DNA of 64,000 nucleotides from positions 2,170,001-2,234,000 of the forward strand of contig NZ_CP019388.1 of assembly GCF_001971725.1 (NCBI RefSeq), written 5' to 3'. The notes under the pieces were generated by a model that was not told the origin of the DNA, searched no databases, and saw nothing but the letters and a program-made list of their open reading frames with translations. Positions within the stretch are counted from its first letter, which is position 1. Each line of letters starts with the position of its first letter. Source of the stretch: Winogradskyella sp. J14-2 (GTDB lineage: Bacteria > Bacteroidota > Bacteroidia > Flavobacteriales > Flavobacteriaceae). Made by a program: the position numbers and the translations under genes. Below, in pieces: positions 54,835 through 64,000 of this stretch.

Positions 54835-55809
54835 ATGGTAAAAACAGTTAAATGGGGAATTATTGGCTGTGGCAATGTCACTGAAGTTAAAAGTGGACCA
54901 GCCTATAAAATGGCCGAAGGTTTTGAGCTTGTTGCCGTTATGCGACGTAATCTTGAGCTAGCCAAATATTATGCTGAACGACATAATGTACCACGCTACT
55001 ATAATGATGCAGATGAATTGATAAATGATTCTGAAATAGACGCAGTTTATATCGCTACGCCACCAGATACGCATCATTATTATGCCATGAAGGTAGCGCA
55101 AGCCAATAAAATATGTTGTATTGAAAAACCAATGGCGCCGAGTTATGAGGAATGTCTTGAAATTACCAATACATTTAAGACTAAAGGGTTGCCCTTATTT
55201 GTTGCATATTACCGCAGGTCCTTACCACGATTTAATAAGGTGAAGTCACTACTAGAAGAGAAGGTAATAGGCGATGTGAGACATATTCATTGGTATTTGA
55301 GTCGTACACCAAGTGATTTGGATAAATCAGGTGACTATAATTGGCGTACTGATGCTAAGATTGCGCCAGCAGGTTATTTTGATGATTTAGCGAGTCATGG
55401 GTTGGATTTGTTTGTATATCTATTGGGAGATATAAAACAGGCAAAAGGCATAACGGGAAACCAACAAAGACTTTATACAGCTAGAGATATCATTTCTGCT
55501 TCTTGGGTGCACAAAAGCGGAGTTTTAGGAACTGGTATGTGGAGTTTTGGAACTTATACGCGCGAAGATTGTGTAAGAATTGTTGGTAGTAAAGGCGAAA
55601 TATCGTTTTCGGTTTTCGGCGACAGTCCAATAGATGTTATTAAGCATGATAAAAAAGAACAGATTTTTATTGAAAACCCTAAGCATATTCAGCAGTATCA
55701 TGTAAGAAATATGGCAAATCATCTGCATTCAGATTTTCAACATCCTTCTACGGGAAAAACAGCAACGCACGTTGCTTGGGTAATGGATTGTATTCTAGAT
55801 AGGTTATAA
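54835..55809 (+). CDS. Gfo/Idh/MocA-family oxidoreductase
   Basis: NAD(P)-binding dehydrogenase of 324 residues. Rossmann motif GIIGCGNVTEVKSG at the N-terminus, the family CIEKPMAPS motif near 98 with the catalytic-type lysine, and a C-terminal alpha/beta domain. Substrates of the family are sugars, inositols or related compounds. It starts 1 base after the repressor gene and shares its transcript, although a link to DNA repair is not obvious. Confidence 0.92.
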   Translation: MVKTVKWGIIGCGNVTEVKSGPAYKMAEGFELVAVMRRNLELAKYYAERHNVPRYYNDADELINDSEIDAVYIATPPDTHHYYAMKVAQANKICCIEKPMAPSYEECLEITNTFKTKGLPLFVAYYRRSLPRFNKVKSLLEEKVIGDVRHIHWYLSRTPSDLDKSGDYNWRTDAKIAPAGYFDDLASHGLDLFVYLLGDIKQAKGITGNQQRLYTARDIISASWVHKSGVLGTGMWSFGTYTREDCVRIVGSKGEISFSVFGDSPIDVIKHDKKEQIFIENPKHIQQYHVRNMANHLHSDFQHPSTGKTATHVAWVMDCILDRL

Positions 55810-55813
55810 AATA

Positions 55814-55845
55814 AAAGCGTTAAACTTAAGTTTAACGCTTTTTCT
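55814..55845. terminator. Bidirectional terminator
   Basis: AAAGCGTTAAACTT pairs with AAGTTTAACGCTTT, with T runs on both strands; it serves the oxidoreductase gene and atpC, which converge here. Confidence 0.85.
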
Positions 55846-55868
55846 ATAATACTAAAAGTACACTGCAA

Positions 55869-56162
55869 TTAATCCGCTAAGATAATTAGTTTGTTATCTT
55901 TCATTTCTATGGTGCCAGAGTTAATCTTAACAGTTAGTACTTTGTTGTCATCTGCGTGAGGAATAACATCACCATGTAACTCATCAAAGGCTAAATGATT
56001 TTGGGTATGAGTTTTAATTCTAATAGTGCCTTCGCTTAGGATAGAAACTATGGGAGCGTGATTAGATAGCATTTCAAACTCACCATTTACGCCAGGTACT
56101 ACTACAGAGTCAACCTCTGAACTAAACAAAGTGGCTTCTGGTGAAACAATCTCTAAGTGCAT
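55869..56162 (-). CDS. atpC: ATP synthase F1 epsilon subunit
   Basis: Short epsilon subunit of 97 residues with the N-terminal beta sandwich (MHLEIVSPEATLFSSEVDSV, VPGVNGEFEMLSNHAP) and no C-terminal helical hairpin. Without the helices it cannot act as the usual inhibitory epsilon; the short form is normal for Bacteroidota. It follows atpD by 26 bases. Confidence 0.95.
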   Translation of the reverse strand: MHLEIVSPEATLFSSEVDSVVVPGVNGEFEMLSNHAPIVSILSEGTIRIKTHTQNHLAFDELHGDVIPHADDNKVLTVKINSGTIEMKDNKLIILAD

Positions 56163-56188
56163 AATGTTAAGTTTCTAAGATTTTATAA

Positions 56189-57700
<1,512 letters not shown>

Positions 57701-57780
57701 TTATATGTTTTTGTTTTGCAATAATTTAAATCCGAAAAACGACATTTTTTATTTGTGCTGAATACATGCATTTTTCGCGC

Positions 57781-57790
57781 TGCAAAGATA
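57781..57790 (-). promoter_or_regulatory. -7 element of atpD
   Basis: Exact minus-strand TATCTTTGCA. Confidence 0.65.
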
Positions 57791-57828
57791 TAGTTTTATT
57801 TAAAAAAAATGTTCTTTTTTAAATAAAA

Positions 57829-57855
57829 AAAACACGCTCAATTAGAGCGTGTTTT
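57829..57855 (-). terminator. Terminator after the SGNH lipoprotein gene
   Basis: AAAACACGCTC pairs with GAGCGTGTTTT around AATTA; on the minus strand a T-rich tract follows. Confidence 0.85.
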
Positions 57856-57878
57856 ATCATTCTAAATAAAAGCTGTTT

Positions 57879-59414
57879 TTATTGCAATGCTGGAGAATAA
57901 TTTGTTGGGTAATTTCCTGCTTTTGCAAGGTTTCCGGAAGCTTCAAAATTAGAGCCGTATGTAGCGTCAATAGCTTGCAAGAAACTGTTAGCCATTAGTG
58001 CATAACCTCTTGCTGTTAAATGTACACCATCTAAACTCACTAAACCACCAAAAACTAAATCTGTATTCATGTTGTAATCGTCAAACATTATTCCTGTGGT
58101 TGCTGCCTGATCTAAAATTGAGTTTAAGTCTACTAACGCTAAATTATTAGTCGCAGCAACAGAAGAAATTGTAGCGTTATAAGCGGCAGTAGCATCTGCT
58201 ATTTCTTGTTGCTCTTCTGGAGTTAGGACCCATTTATCAGCTAAAGGTATAGCAACACCATTTACTGTTTGTGGGTTTCCAGGTACTTCTTCAGTACCAA
58301 TAAAGCTTGAAGCTGGCAGAACTATTAAGTCTTCTGCAGTTGCTTGTCTCATACTTACAAGTGCAGGATTTAGGCCAGTTAAGTCAATTAAGTTTTCATC
58401 CATAATTACTACAGCATTTCCTTCACCAGCAGAAAACGTGATGGTTCGTTTTGCTAATTCGGCATCAGCCATTTCTTGTGTTATTTGACCAAACTGCACT
58501 AAACCAGCTAGGGCTTGCGCTACGCCAGCATTATATGCACCATATGCACTGGCACTATTTAAAAAGCCTGCTGTTGCGGCGTCTAATGGTACGGGATTAT
58601 GAGGAACGGTTGTGAAATGAGACAAACTTGTAATGTTTGGTAAATTTCCAATAACCCCTTTGGCACCGGTAGAAGTTAAACCAGCTACTAACGCACTCAA
58701 AGATGCGTTAAAAGTTGCTGTATCTGTTATTGGGTTTGTACCGTCACCTCCACTAAGAGCATAGCCTAAAACATCATTTCCTCCTACTTCAGATAATGAG
58801 AAAAATGTCGGGTTTTGAGCCATTGCTAATTCTAAAATAGTTGCATTTGGTGCATTCCCTGTAACACGAACAGCATAAGGATTTGCTGCGGCTGGAAAGT
58901 TAGCCAAATTACCATAACCTGGCGCAACTAAATGAAAACTCTTAGCACCAGGAATACCTAAATTATTGAAAGGTCCTGTAGGATTATTTAATGCAATATC
59001 AGTTGAAACTGTCACTGGACCAACAACTGCTTCAAGGGGAACAGGTCCGGCACCGCCAAAAACTAGTCTAGGGTCTGTAATTCTCATTCCGCCAACAGCT
59101 AAACCACCAAAATTATCATTCATCATTGGTTGGTTGAATGTGCCTCCTCCTACATTTTCAAATTTACTAGCCATAATGTTAGGGAAAGAATTTTCCTGAC
59201 TAGCCATAAAGAGCGCATTGTCTGTAAAACCAGCTGTAAATGAAGCACCAATAGCGACATAGTTTGAAAAATCTACCGATCCAGCAGTTAATTCTGGCAA
59301 TGGACCATTATCATTATTATTTCTATCTCTAAGGTCTTCTACAAGTTCATTTTCACAAGCTACCATTCCTAAGGTAAGTAGTGATAGTGCTATATATTTT
59401 ACTTTTTTCATCAT
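57879..59414 (-). CDS. SGNH/GDSL-hydrolase-like outer-membrane lipoprotein
   Basis: Lipoprotein of 511 residues, lipobox Cys at 20 (or 19 if the second Met starts). SGNH blocks are visible: block I YVAIGASFTAGF, block III EVGGNDVLGYAL and block V DGVHLTARGYALMAN with the Asp-x-x-His pair. It probably hydrolyses esters at the cell surface or in the periplasm. It starts 16 bases after the TonB receptor gene and is likely made with it; the receptor may import the released product. Confidence 0.87.
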   Translation of the reverse strand: MMKKVKYIALSLLTLGMVACENELVEDLRDRNNNDNGPLPELTAGSVDFSNYVAIGASFTAGFTDNALFMASQENSFPNIMASKFENVGGGTFNQPMMNDNFGGLAVGGMRITDPRLVFGGAGPVPLEAVVGPVTVSTDIALNNPTGPFNNLGIPGAKSFHLVAPGYGNLANFPAAANPYAVRVTGNAPNATILELAMAQNPTFFSLSEVGGNDVLGYALSGGDGTNPITDTATFNASLSALVAGLTSTGAKGVIGNLPNITSLSHFTTVPHNPVPLDAATAGFLNSASAYGAYNAGVAQALAGLVQFGQITQEMADAELAKRTITFSAGEGNAVVIMDENLIDLTGLNPALVSMRQATAEDLIVLPASSFIGTEEVPGNPQTVNGVAIPLADKWVLTPEEQQEIADATAAYNATISSVAATNNLALVDLNSILDQAATTGIMFDDYNMNTDLVFGGLVSLDGVHLTARGYALMANSFLQAIDATYGSNFEASGNLAKAGNYPTNYSPALQ

Positions 59415-59430
59415 AATTTCTTTTCCGTTA

Positions 59431-62232
59431 TTATAAATTGTTAATTGTCCAAGACACATAGTATTGAGAGCCTATGAAACCAGTACCAAATGCTGTAAAG
59501 TATTCGTCTTGTAATAAATTAGTCGCACCAACTTTAAAGGTAGACTTTAAGCTAGGTACTCTAAAATTAATTTGAGCATCTAAGACGTTAAATGCAGGAA
59601 CATCTCCGTCGCCAAAGGATGCTTCCCAGAAGTAATTGTCACTCCATCTCCAAGCAACATTAAAACCAAAGTTTTTAAATAATTCCGTTTTACCAAAGGA
59701 TGCTTTTACCTTATGCTCTGGTGTATTAAAGTTAGTTCTAAAATCTGGGTTTTGCTGTACGTCAAAGTCTAACTTAGCATAAGTATAGTTTGCACTTAAG
59801 TCAAAATCACCAAATACTTTGGCAGAGACCTGAATCGCTGCACCATAAGAGTTTACAGTTTCATCAGAGTTGGTATAAGTTTGGTATGCTTGAAAATCTC
59901 CGTTGGCTATAGCGGCTACAGCTAAAGGTGTACCATCGGGTAAGGTTTGTGTTAGTTCTACATCACCATAAAATGGTGCGATTACAGTTTCGTTTGCTAA
60001 GAAGTCTTGGTATTGGTTATAATATGCAGAAGCGTCAATAATAATGCCATCTAATTTACCGCGATATCCAACTTCAACAGAACTTACTTGTTCTGGTTGT
60101 ACCAAATTAGAATTCGCTATTTGTAAGTCTGCAGGATTGGTAGAAGCTGCAAAGTTTTGAACAGAATTTGCGAAGAATGAGTTATTATAAGCGCCAGTAC
60201 CATCAAAAGCGATACTTGTTTGACCCGTAATTGCAGTACCAGTAGCACTTAAGTCGTAATTTCTAACGTCTCTTGCTGGGTTGTCTGAGGCACCACCAAT
60301 TAAGATAGCTCGTCCTACGTCTAAGCCAATGTATAGGTCTTGTGTTGTTGGATTTCTAAATCCTGTTTGGAACGAAGCTCTTATGTTGTGATCTTGGTTA
60401 ATTGTAAAGCCGGCTGATAACCTTGGTGAGAAAAAGCCATCAAATAGTTCGGATTTATCGTATCTAAGAGAACCTGTTAGTTTAAGTTCTAAACTTTCAG
60501 ATAATTCTAGAGATCGCTGTAATTGTGTATACACACCTACTTCAGAATAGTTAATAGGGCCGTCATTATCTGTGTAAATTGTTCCAGATGAGTTTAAACG
60601 GTATCTTCTGTATGATCCACCAACTTGAATTTCAGCAAAGTCTACTAAATCACCGAAATTATAATTGGCATCTGCATGGTAAATTCTTGAGTTATCTTGA
60701 AACTTAGAACCTGTAGTTAGGTCTGGGTCGTTAATACTTCTGTTAAAAGCAGCCTGAAATTCTGGAGTTCCGGGTAAAAATCTGCCTGTGTCAGCTTGCG
60801 CTCTAGCGGCTGCATGTGCCTCTGCATCTGTTGCACCACCTAAAGTTGCTCCAATGTAGGTTCCTACGTATTCACCAAACCATGTGTCGTCTGCTTTCCA
60901 TGCCCTGTTAATGTTAATACCTGTAAATACCATATCATAAGAATCACCGGCTTTGTCTTCTGTTACATAACCTCTTATAAAGAAGTTGTCATTTCTAATT
61001 TCGAGTTTATGTTGTTGTAAGAAGAAGTTTTTAATATTGTAACGGTTGGCTCCTTGATAAATCGTATTACCAGAACCAACTTTACCTACATATTGAATTT
61101 CAAAATCATCTTCCCATGGGCGGAAATAAAGGCCCCAATCAGCTTTAATACTTTCAGCGTTGTAATTAGTTAGATCTCTTTCGTTATACCCTGTTCTACT
61201 AACGTTAACAGAAGGAACAAGTGCAGAAGAGCCTGATGGAGCTAATCCTAAGCCTTCTAAAGTTTGGGCTACATCATTAATATCTGTACTAACTTCGTCA
61301 CCATAAATGTTTATACCGTCATAATCAATATTTGCTCTAGTTAGGCCTCTGTTAAATCGGTCAGATTCATTTGTTGCAAACCAATCGGTACCCTTTAGAT
61401 AACCAAAATTAACTTTAGCAGCAAATTTCTCACTAAACTTATATGCCATTCTTACACCTAGATCTGTGTAATCATTATCTCCAGCAGCTTCTTGTGATGT
61501 TATACCTCTTTTGATGTAGCCACTAATACCTTGGTGATCAAAAGGGTTTTTACTTCGCATAAACAAAATACCGTTAAAAGCATTAGCACCATATAGTGCC
61601 GATGCAGCACCAGGCAGTAATTCAACACTTTGAACATCTGTTTCTGTCATCCCTAACAAGTTACCAAGCGGAAAGTTAAGTGCTGGTGCTGAGTTGTCCA
61701 TCCCATCTACCAGTTGCATAAAACGTGTATTGGCAAAAGTTGCAAAACCTCTGGTGTTTATGGATTTAAATGTTAAGCTATTAGTGTTAATGTCTACACC
61801 TTTAAGATTTTCTAAACCATCATAAAAATCTACGGAGGCTGTATTTTTAATTTCCTTTAACCCAAAACGTTCAACTGTAACAGGTGATTCAAAAATACGT
61901 TCTGGAGTACGAGAAGCAGAAATTACAACTTCGTCTAAAGAATTTCCTTCTTTTAGGATAACATCTACGGTTTGTGTGTTGCTTGTTATCTCTATGGTTT
62001 GGGCTTCAAAACCAGTATAGCTTACACGAATGGAAAATGGTGGATTTTGATCTACAGATAGGGTGTAGTTACCATCAAAATCCGATACGGTACCTGTTGT
62101 TGTATTCACTACCACAATATTTGCACCGGGTAAGGGTAACCCAGTTTCATCAGTAATTTTACCCTTTATTGTGGTTTGAGCAAAAGATACCACGCAAAAA
62201 AGTAATGCAAAAAGCTTTAAGATTGTCTTCAT
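59431..62232 (-). CDS. TonB-dependent receptor with carboxypeptidase-like domain
   Basis: Receptor of 933 residues: signal peptide ending SFAQ, carboxypeptidase-like regulatory domain (about 20-105, TIKGKITDETGLPLPGANIVV), plug (about 110-240, with NTRGFATFANTRFMQLVDGMD) and a long barrel closing QYYVSWTINNL. No SusD homologue is present; its partner is the SGNH lipoprotein immediately downstream. This pair recurs in flavobacteria in my memory, and lipids or other esters are a plausible but unproven substrate. Confidence 0.92.
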   Translation of the reverse strand: MKTILKLFALLFCVVSFAQTTIKGKITDETGLPLPGANIVVVNTTTGTVSDFDGNYTLSVDQNPPFSIRVSYTGFEAQTIEITSNTQTVDVILKEGNSLDEVVISASRTPERIFESPVTVERFGLKEIKNTASVDFYDGLENLKGVDINTNSLTFKSINTRGFATFANTRFMQLVDGMDNSAPALNFPLGNLLGMTETDVQSVELLPGAASALYGANAFNGILFMRSKNPFDHQGISGYIKRGITSQEAAGDNDYTDLGVRMAYKFSEKFAAKVNFGYLKGTDWFATNESDRFNRGLTRANIDYDGINIYGDEVSTDINDVAQTLEGLGLAPSGSSALVPSVNVSRTGYNERDLTNYNAESIKADWGLYFRPWEDDFEIQYVGKVGSGNTIYQGANRYNIKNFFLQQHKLEIRNDNFFIRGYVTEDKAGDSYDMVFTGININRAWKADDTWFGEYVGTYIGATLGGATDAEAHAAARAQADTGRFLPGTPEFQAAFNRSINDPDLTTGSKFQDNSRIYHADANYNFGDLVDFAEIQVGGSYRRYRLNSSGTIYTDNDGPINYSEVGVYTQLQRSLELSESLELKLTGSLRYDKSELFDGFFSPRLSAGFTINQDHNIRASFQTGFRNPTTQDLYIGLDVGRAILIGGASDNPARDVRNYDLSATGTAITGQTSIAFDGTGAYNNSFFANSVQNFAASTNPADLQIANSNLVQPEQVSSVEVGYRGKLDGIIIDASAYYNQYQDFLANETVIAPFYGDVELTQTLPDGTPLAVAAIANGDFQAYQTYTNSDETVNSYGAAIQVSAKVFGDFDLSANYTYAKLDFDVQQNPDFRTNFNTPEHKVKASFGKTELFKNFGFNVAWRWSDNYFWEASFGDGDVPAFNVLDAQINFRVPSLKSTFKVGATNLLQDEYFTAFGTGFIGSQYYVSWTINNL

Positions 62233-62562
62233 TTTAGAGAATTAGTTAATTTATTTGATGCCAATTTAAATAAATATATGAAAATTAGGTAAGAAATTCT
62301 CAAAAAATTATGCGCGCATAGCACTTATTGTGAATTTAAACCCTTTAAAATTGTAACATCTACAATTTTAGTGGTATTTGTACGAATTTTATACGTGATA
62401 TTTGTTTTGTAATTGCCACTGATATATTATGCAATTAATTGATTTTAAGTATCAGTTGGCTAAAACAACGTATAAAACTGCTTTATGTGGATTATTTTAA
62501 GCCACGAGTTGATTAAGTATTATTATTGGTAAATATTATAAACTAACCTAAAATGAATTAAA
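62233..62562. promoter_or_regulatory. Divergent intergenic region with a perfect dyad
   Basis: TAAAATTGTA (62346-62355) and TACAATTTTA (62361-62370) are perfect 10-base arms around ACATC. The flanks are AT-rich with partial -7-like elements (GATATTTG near 62396). Candidate operator between the TonB receptor and the arylsulfotransferase-like gene. Confidence 0.5.
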
Positions 62563-63867
62563 ATGAAGACAATAAGAAAATTGGCTTTAATTATTATTGG
62601 AATTTTTGTTTTAATGCTATGGAGTGGTATTGTAAGAAACGCAGCGCTTGGCCAAAATGCTGCTGGACCTTTAACAGCCCCAATTAAGGCTTTTTCTGAG
62701 ATACCATCTAACATGAAAATGGCATATAATCACTATTTCCGAGCACCAGAGTACTATCTAAAAACTAAAGAAAAGGATTTAAAAGATATTAATAATTTAA
62801 GCTACAACTTATACGGTTCTTATGCTTACAGAAATGGCAACCAGTTTAACATTGAATTAAAAAACTTTAAAACCAACAATATTCTAAAACAGTGGGAACT
62901 ACCTGTTAAGGTTTTGTCTAAATATTACGAAGTTGGACAAAATGATAGATTGTACCCAACAAGATTAATGCCTAATAGAGATTTAATTGCTTCTTGCAAC
63001 GAAAAACCTGGCCTTTTAAGATTAGACTCTACTTCTAAGGTGAAATGGTTTAATAAGGATTTTATTTTTCATCATGCAATGAATTTAGATCATAAAGGCA
63101 ACATTTGGATACCAGGTGTAGAACATGAAGACGGATTAATTGTTCCTAAGGTGGTATCTGTAGATGGAAAAAAAACCGAATATAGAGATGATCTTATTTT
63201 AAATGTAGATGCTAAAACTGGCAAAACGTTATATAGTAAATCTCTTACAGATATTTTTATTGAAAATGATTTAGATAAGCTAATGAATAAAGCTACGCAC
63301 GTTACTGATCCGTTTCATTTAAACGATGTACAACCAGTAGTAATTGACAGTTCGAGTTATTTTAACAAAGGCGATTTGTTTTTGAGTTTTAGACATTTGT
63401 CAACAATTATACATTACAGACCAGAAACAGGTAAAGTAATAACAGTTATTGATGGACCTTTTACCTTTCAGCACGACGTTGATGTTATTTCAGAAAATAC
63501 AATAGCAATATTTAACAATAATTCGCCAGCTTGGGATGTTCACTTCAATAAAAATGAATTTAAACCAAGTAATGGAACTATTCAACGAAAAATAACACAC
63601 TCCAATGTTCTTATTTATAACTTTGAGACAAATACCTATAAGGCACTTTATGAAGATCAATTCATTGATAATGAAATTTTTACAGGTGCTGAAGGATTGT
63701 ATGAAATACTGCCCAATGGCGATATGTTTGTTGAAGAACAAGGGGCTGGAATCTTATGGGTATTAAATGAAAACGGTGTTGTCTTAAAGACGGTAATAAA
63801 AAGCGATATAGAAGGATACCATTACCTTTCAAATTGGACAACCATATATACTGATATTAACTTTTAA
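62563..63867 (+). CDS. Arylsulfotransferase-like (ASST) protein
   Basis: Protein of 434 residues with one N-terminal membrane helix or uncleaved leader (about 6-27) and the propeller-type domain of the ASST family: FIFHHAMNLDHKGNIWIPG with paired histidines, FQHDVDVISENTIAIFNNN, and VEEQGAGILWVLNENG. ASST enzymes move sulfate between phenols; most environmental members are untested. It is followed by a small membrane protein that often accompanies such genes. Confidence 0.83.
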   Translation: MKTIRKLALIIIGIFVLMLWSGIVRNAALGQNAAGPLTAPIKAFSEIPSNMKMAYNHYFRAPEYYLKTKEKDLKDINNLSYNLYGSYAYRNGNQFNIELKNFKTNNILKQWELPVKVLSKYYEVGQNDRLYPTRLMPNRDLIASCNEKPGLLRLDSTSKVKWFNKDFIFHHAMNLDHKGNIWIPGVEHEDGLIVPKVVSVDGKKTEYRDDLILNVDAKTGKTLYSKSLTDIFIENDLDKLMNKATHVTDPFHLNDVQPVVIDSSSYFNKGDLFLSFRHLSTIIHYRPETGKVITVIDGPFTFQHDVDVISENTIAIFNNNSPAWDVHFNKNEFKPSNGTIQRKITHSNVLIYNFETNTYKALYEDQFIDNEIFTGAEGLYEILPNGDMFVEEQGAGILWVLNENGVVLKTVIKSDIEGYHYLSNWTTIYTDINF

Positions 63868-63878
63868 AATCTACTATT

Positions 63879-64000
63879 ATGCTTAATTATATTGGACCTG
63901 GATTAGGACTTGGAACATTGCTAATCATTATTTTTATTGCCCTACTAGTTATTTTTTCGTTTGGTGTAGTGCTATGGATTCCTATCAAACGATTCTTTCG
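63879..64000 (+). CDS. Small membrane protein, cut by the window edge
   Basis: Starts MLNYIGPGLGLGTLLIIIFI and continues as a hydrophobic helix and IPIKRFF to the edge. Small proteins beginning with a tyrosine and a GPG-G motif followed by one long helix are found next to ASST and phosphatase-like genes. The gene begins 12 bases after the ASST stop; its end lies outside the window. Confidence 0.7.
   Translation, partial: MLNYIGPGLGLGTLLIIIFIALLVIFSFGVVLWIPIKRFF

Overview
The window is chromosomal DNA from a marine-type member of the Bacteroidota, most likely family Flavobacteriaceae. The support is AT-rich DNA, weak ribosome binding sites, many exact copies of the Bacteroidota -7 element TAnnTTTG placed 10-80 bases before genes, several TonB-dependent receptors with N-terminal carboxypeptidase-like domains, type IX secretion parts (a PorZ-like protein and a 1,597-residue cargo with a sorting tail), atpD-atpC standing alone, and small families seen mainly in flavobacteria. 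I saw no rRNA, tRNA, CRISPR array, insertion sequence or prophage.

Layout. 0.3-3.3 kb: a metal-transporter-like protein and a redox-response set (HxlR regulator divergent from a SnoaL-like lipoprotein and an MdaB-type quinone reductase). 3.35-6.75 kb: the most unusual region, four one-direction units (TPR protein, FISUMP lipoprotein, small lipoprotein, and an XRE regulator with a membrane partner), each followed by an imperfect palindrome. It looks like an integron-type cassette array without a visible integrase, read from one promoter at its upstream end. 7-11.5 kb: ssb, a cupredoxin-like protein, an AhpD-like protein, an AraC regulator, ferritin with a small cysteine-rich protein, and an HDAC-family protein. 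11.5-25.5 kb: housekeeping genes (metG, ldcA, yraN, nadD, gmk, yicC, a thioesterase, transporters) with conserved secreted proteins. 25.6-29.1 kb: trans-sulfuration enzyme and glutamate dehydrogenase. 29.2-40.2 kb: porZ-recO, a TonB receptor, the large secreted protein, recX. 40.4-44 kb: a small outer-membrane protein, a JmjC-like cupin, flotillin and an NfeD-like partner. 44.3-47.7 kb: a vitamin-receptor-like TonB protein divergent from a MocR-type regulator that has lost its PLP lysine. 47.7-49.6 kb: small membrane and signalling proteins, including a DUF2975-XRE pair with a striking twin operator. 49.6-54.8 kb: an SOS-type mutasome (XRE-S24 repressor divergent from dnaE-like and dinB). 55.9-57.7 kb: atpC and atpD. 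57.9-62.2 kb: a TonB receptor with an SGNH lipoprotein. 62.6 kb to the end: an arylsulfotransferase-like protein and the start of a small membrane protein.

Short palindromic repeats with the TCATTCTGAAC or CTGAGCTTGTCGAAG type of core occur between genes (20.1, 40.25 and 50.8 kb). One sits in frame inside metG, and another supplies the C-terminus of the dnaE-like gene. Product names rest on motif recognition by eye; no database search was run.
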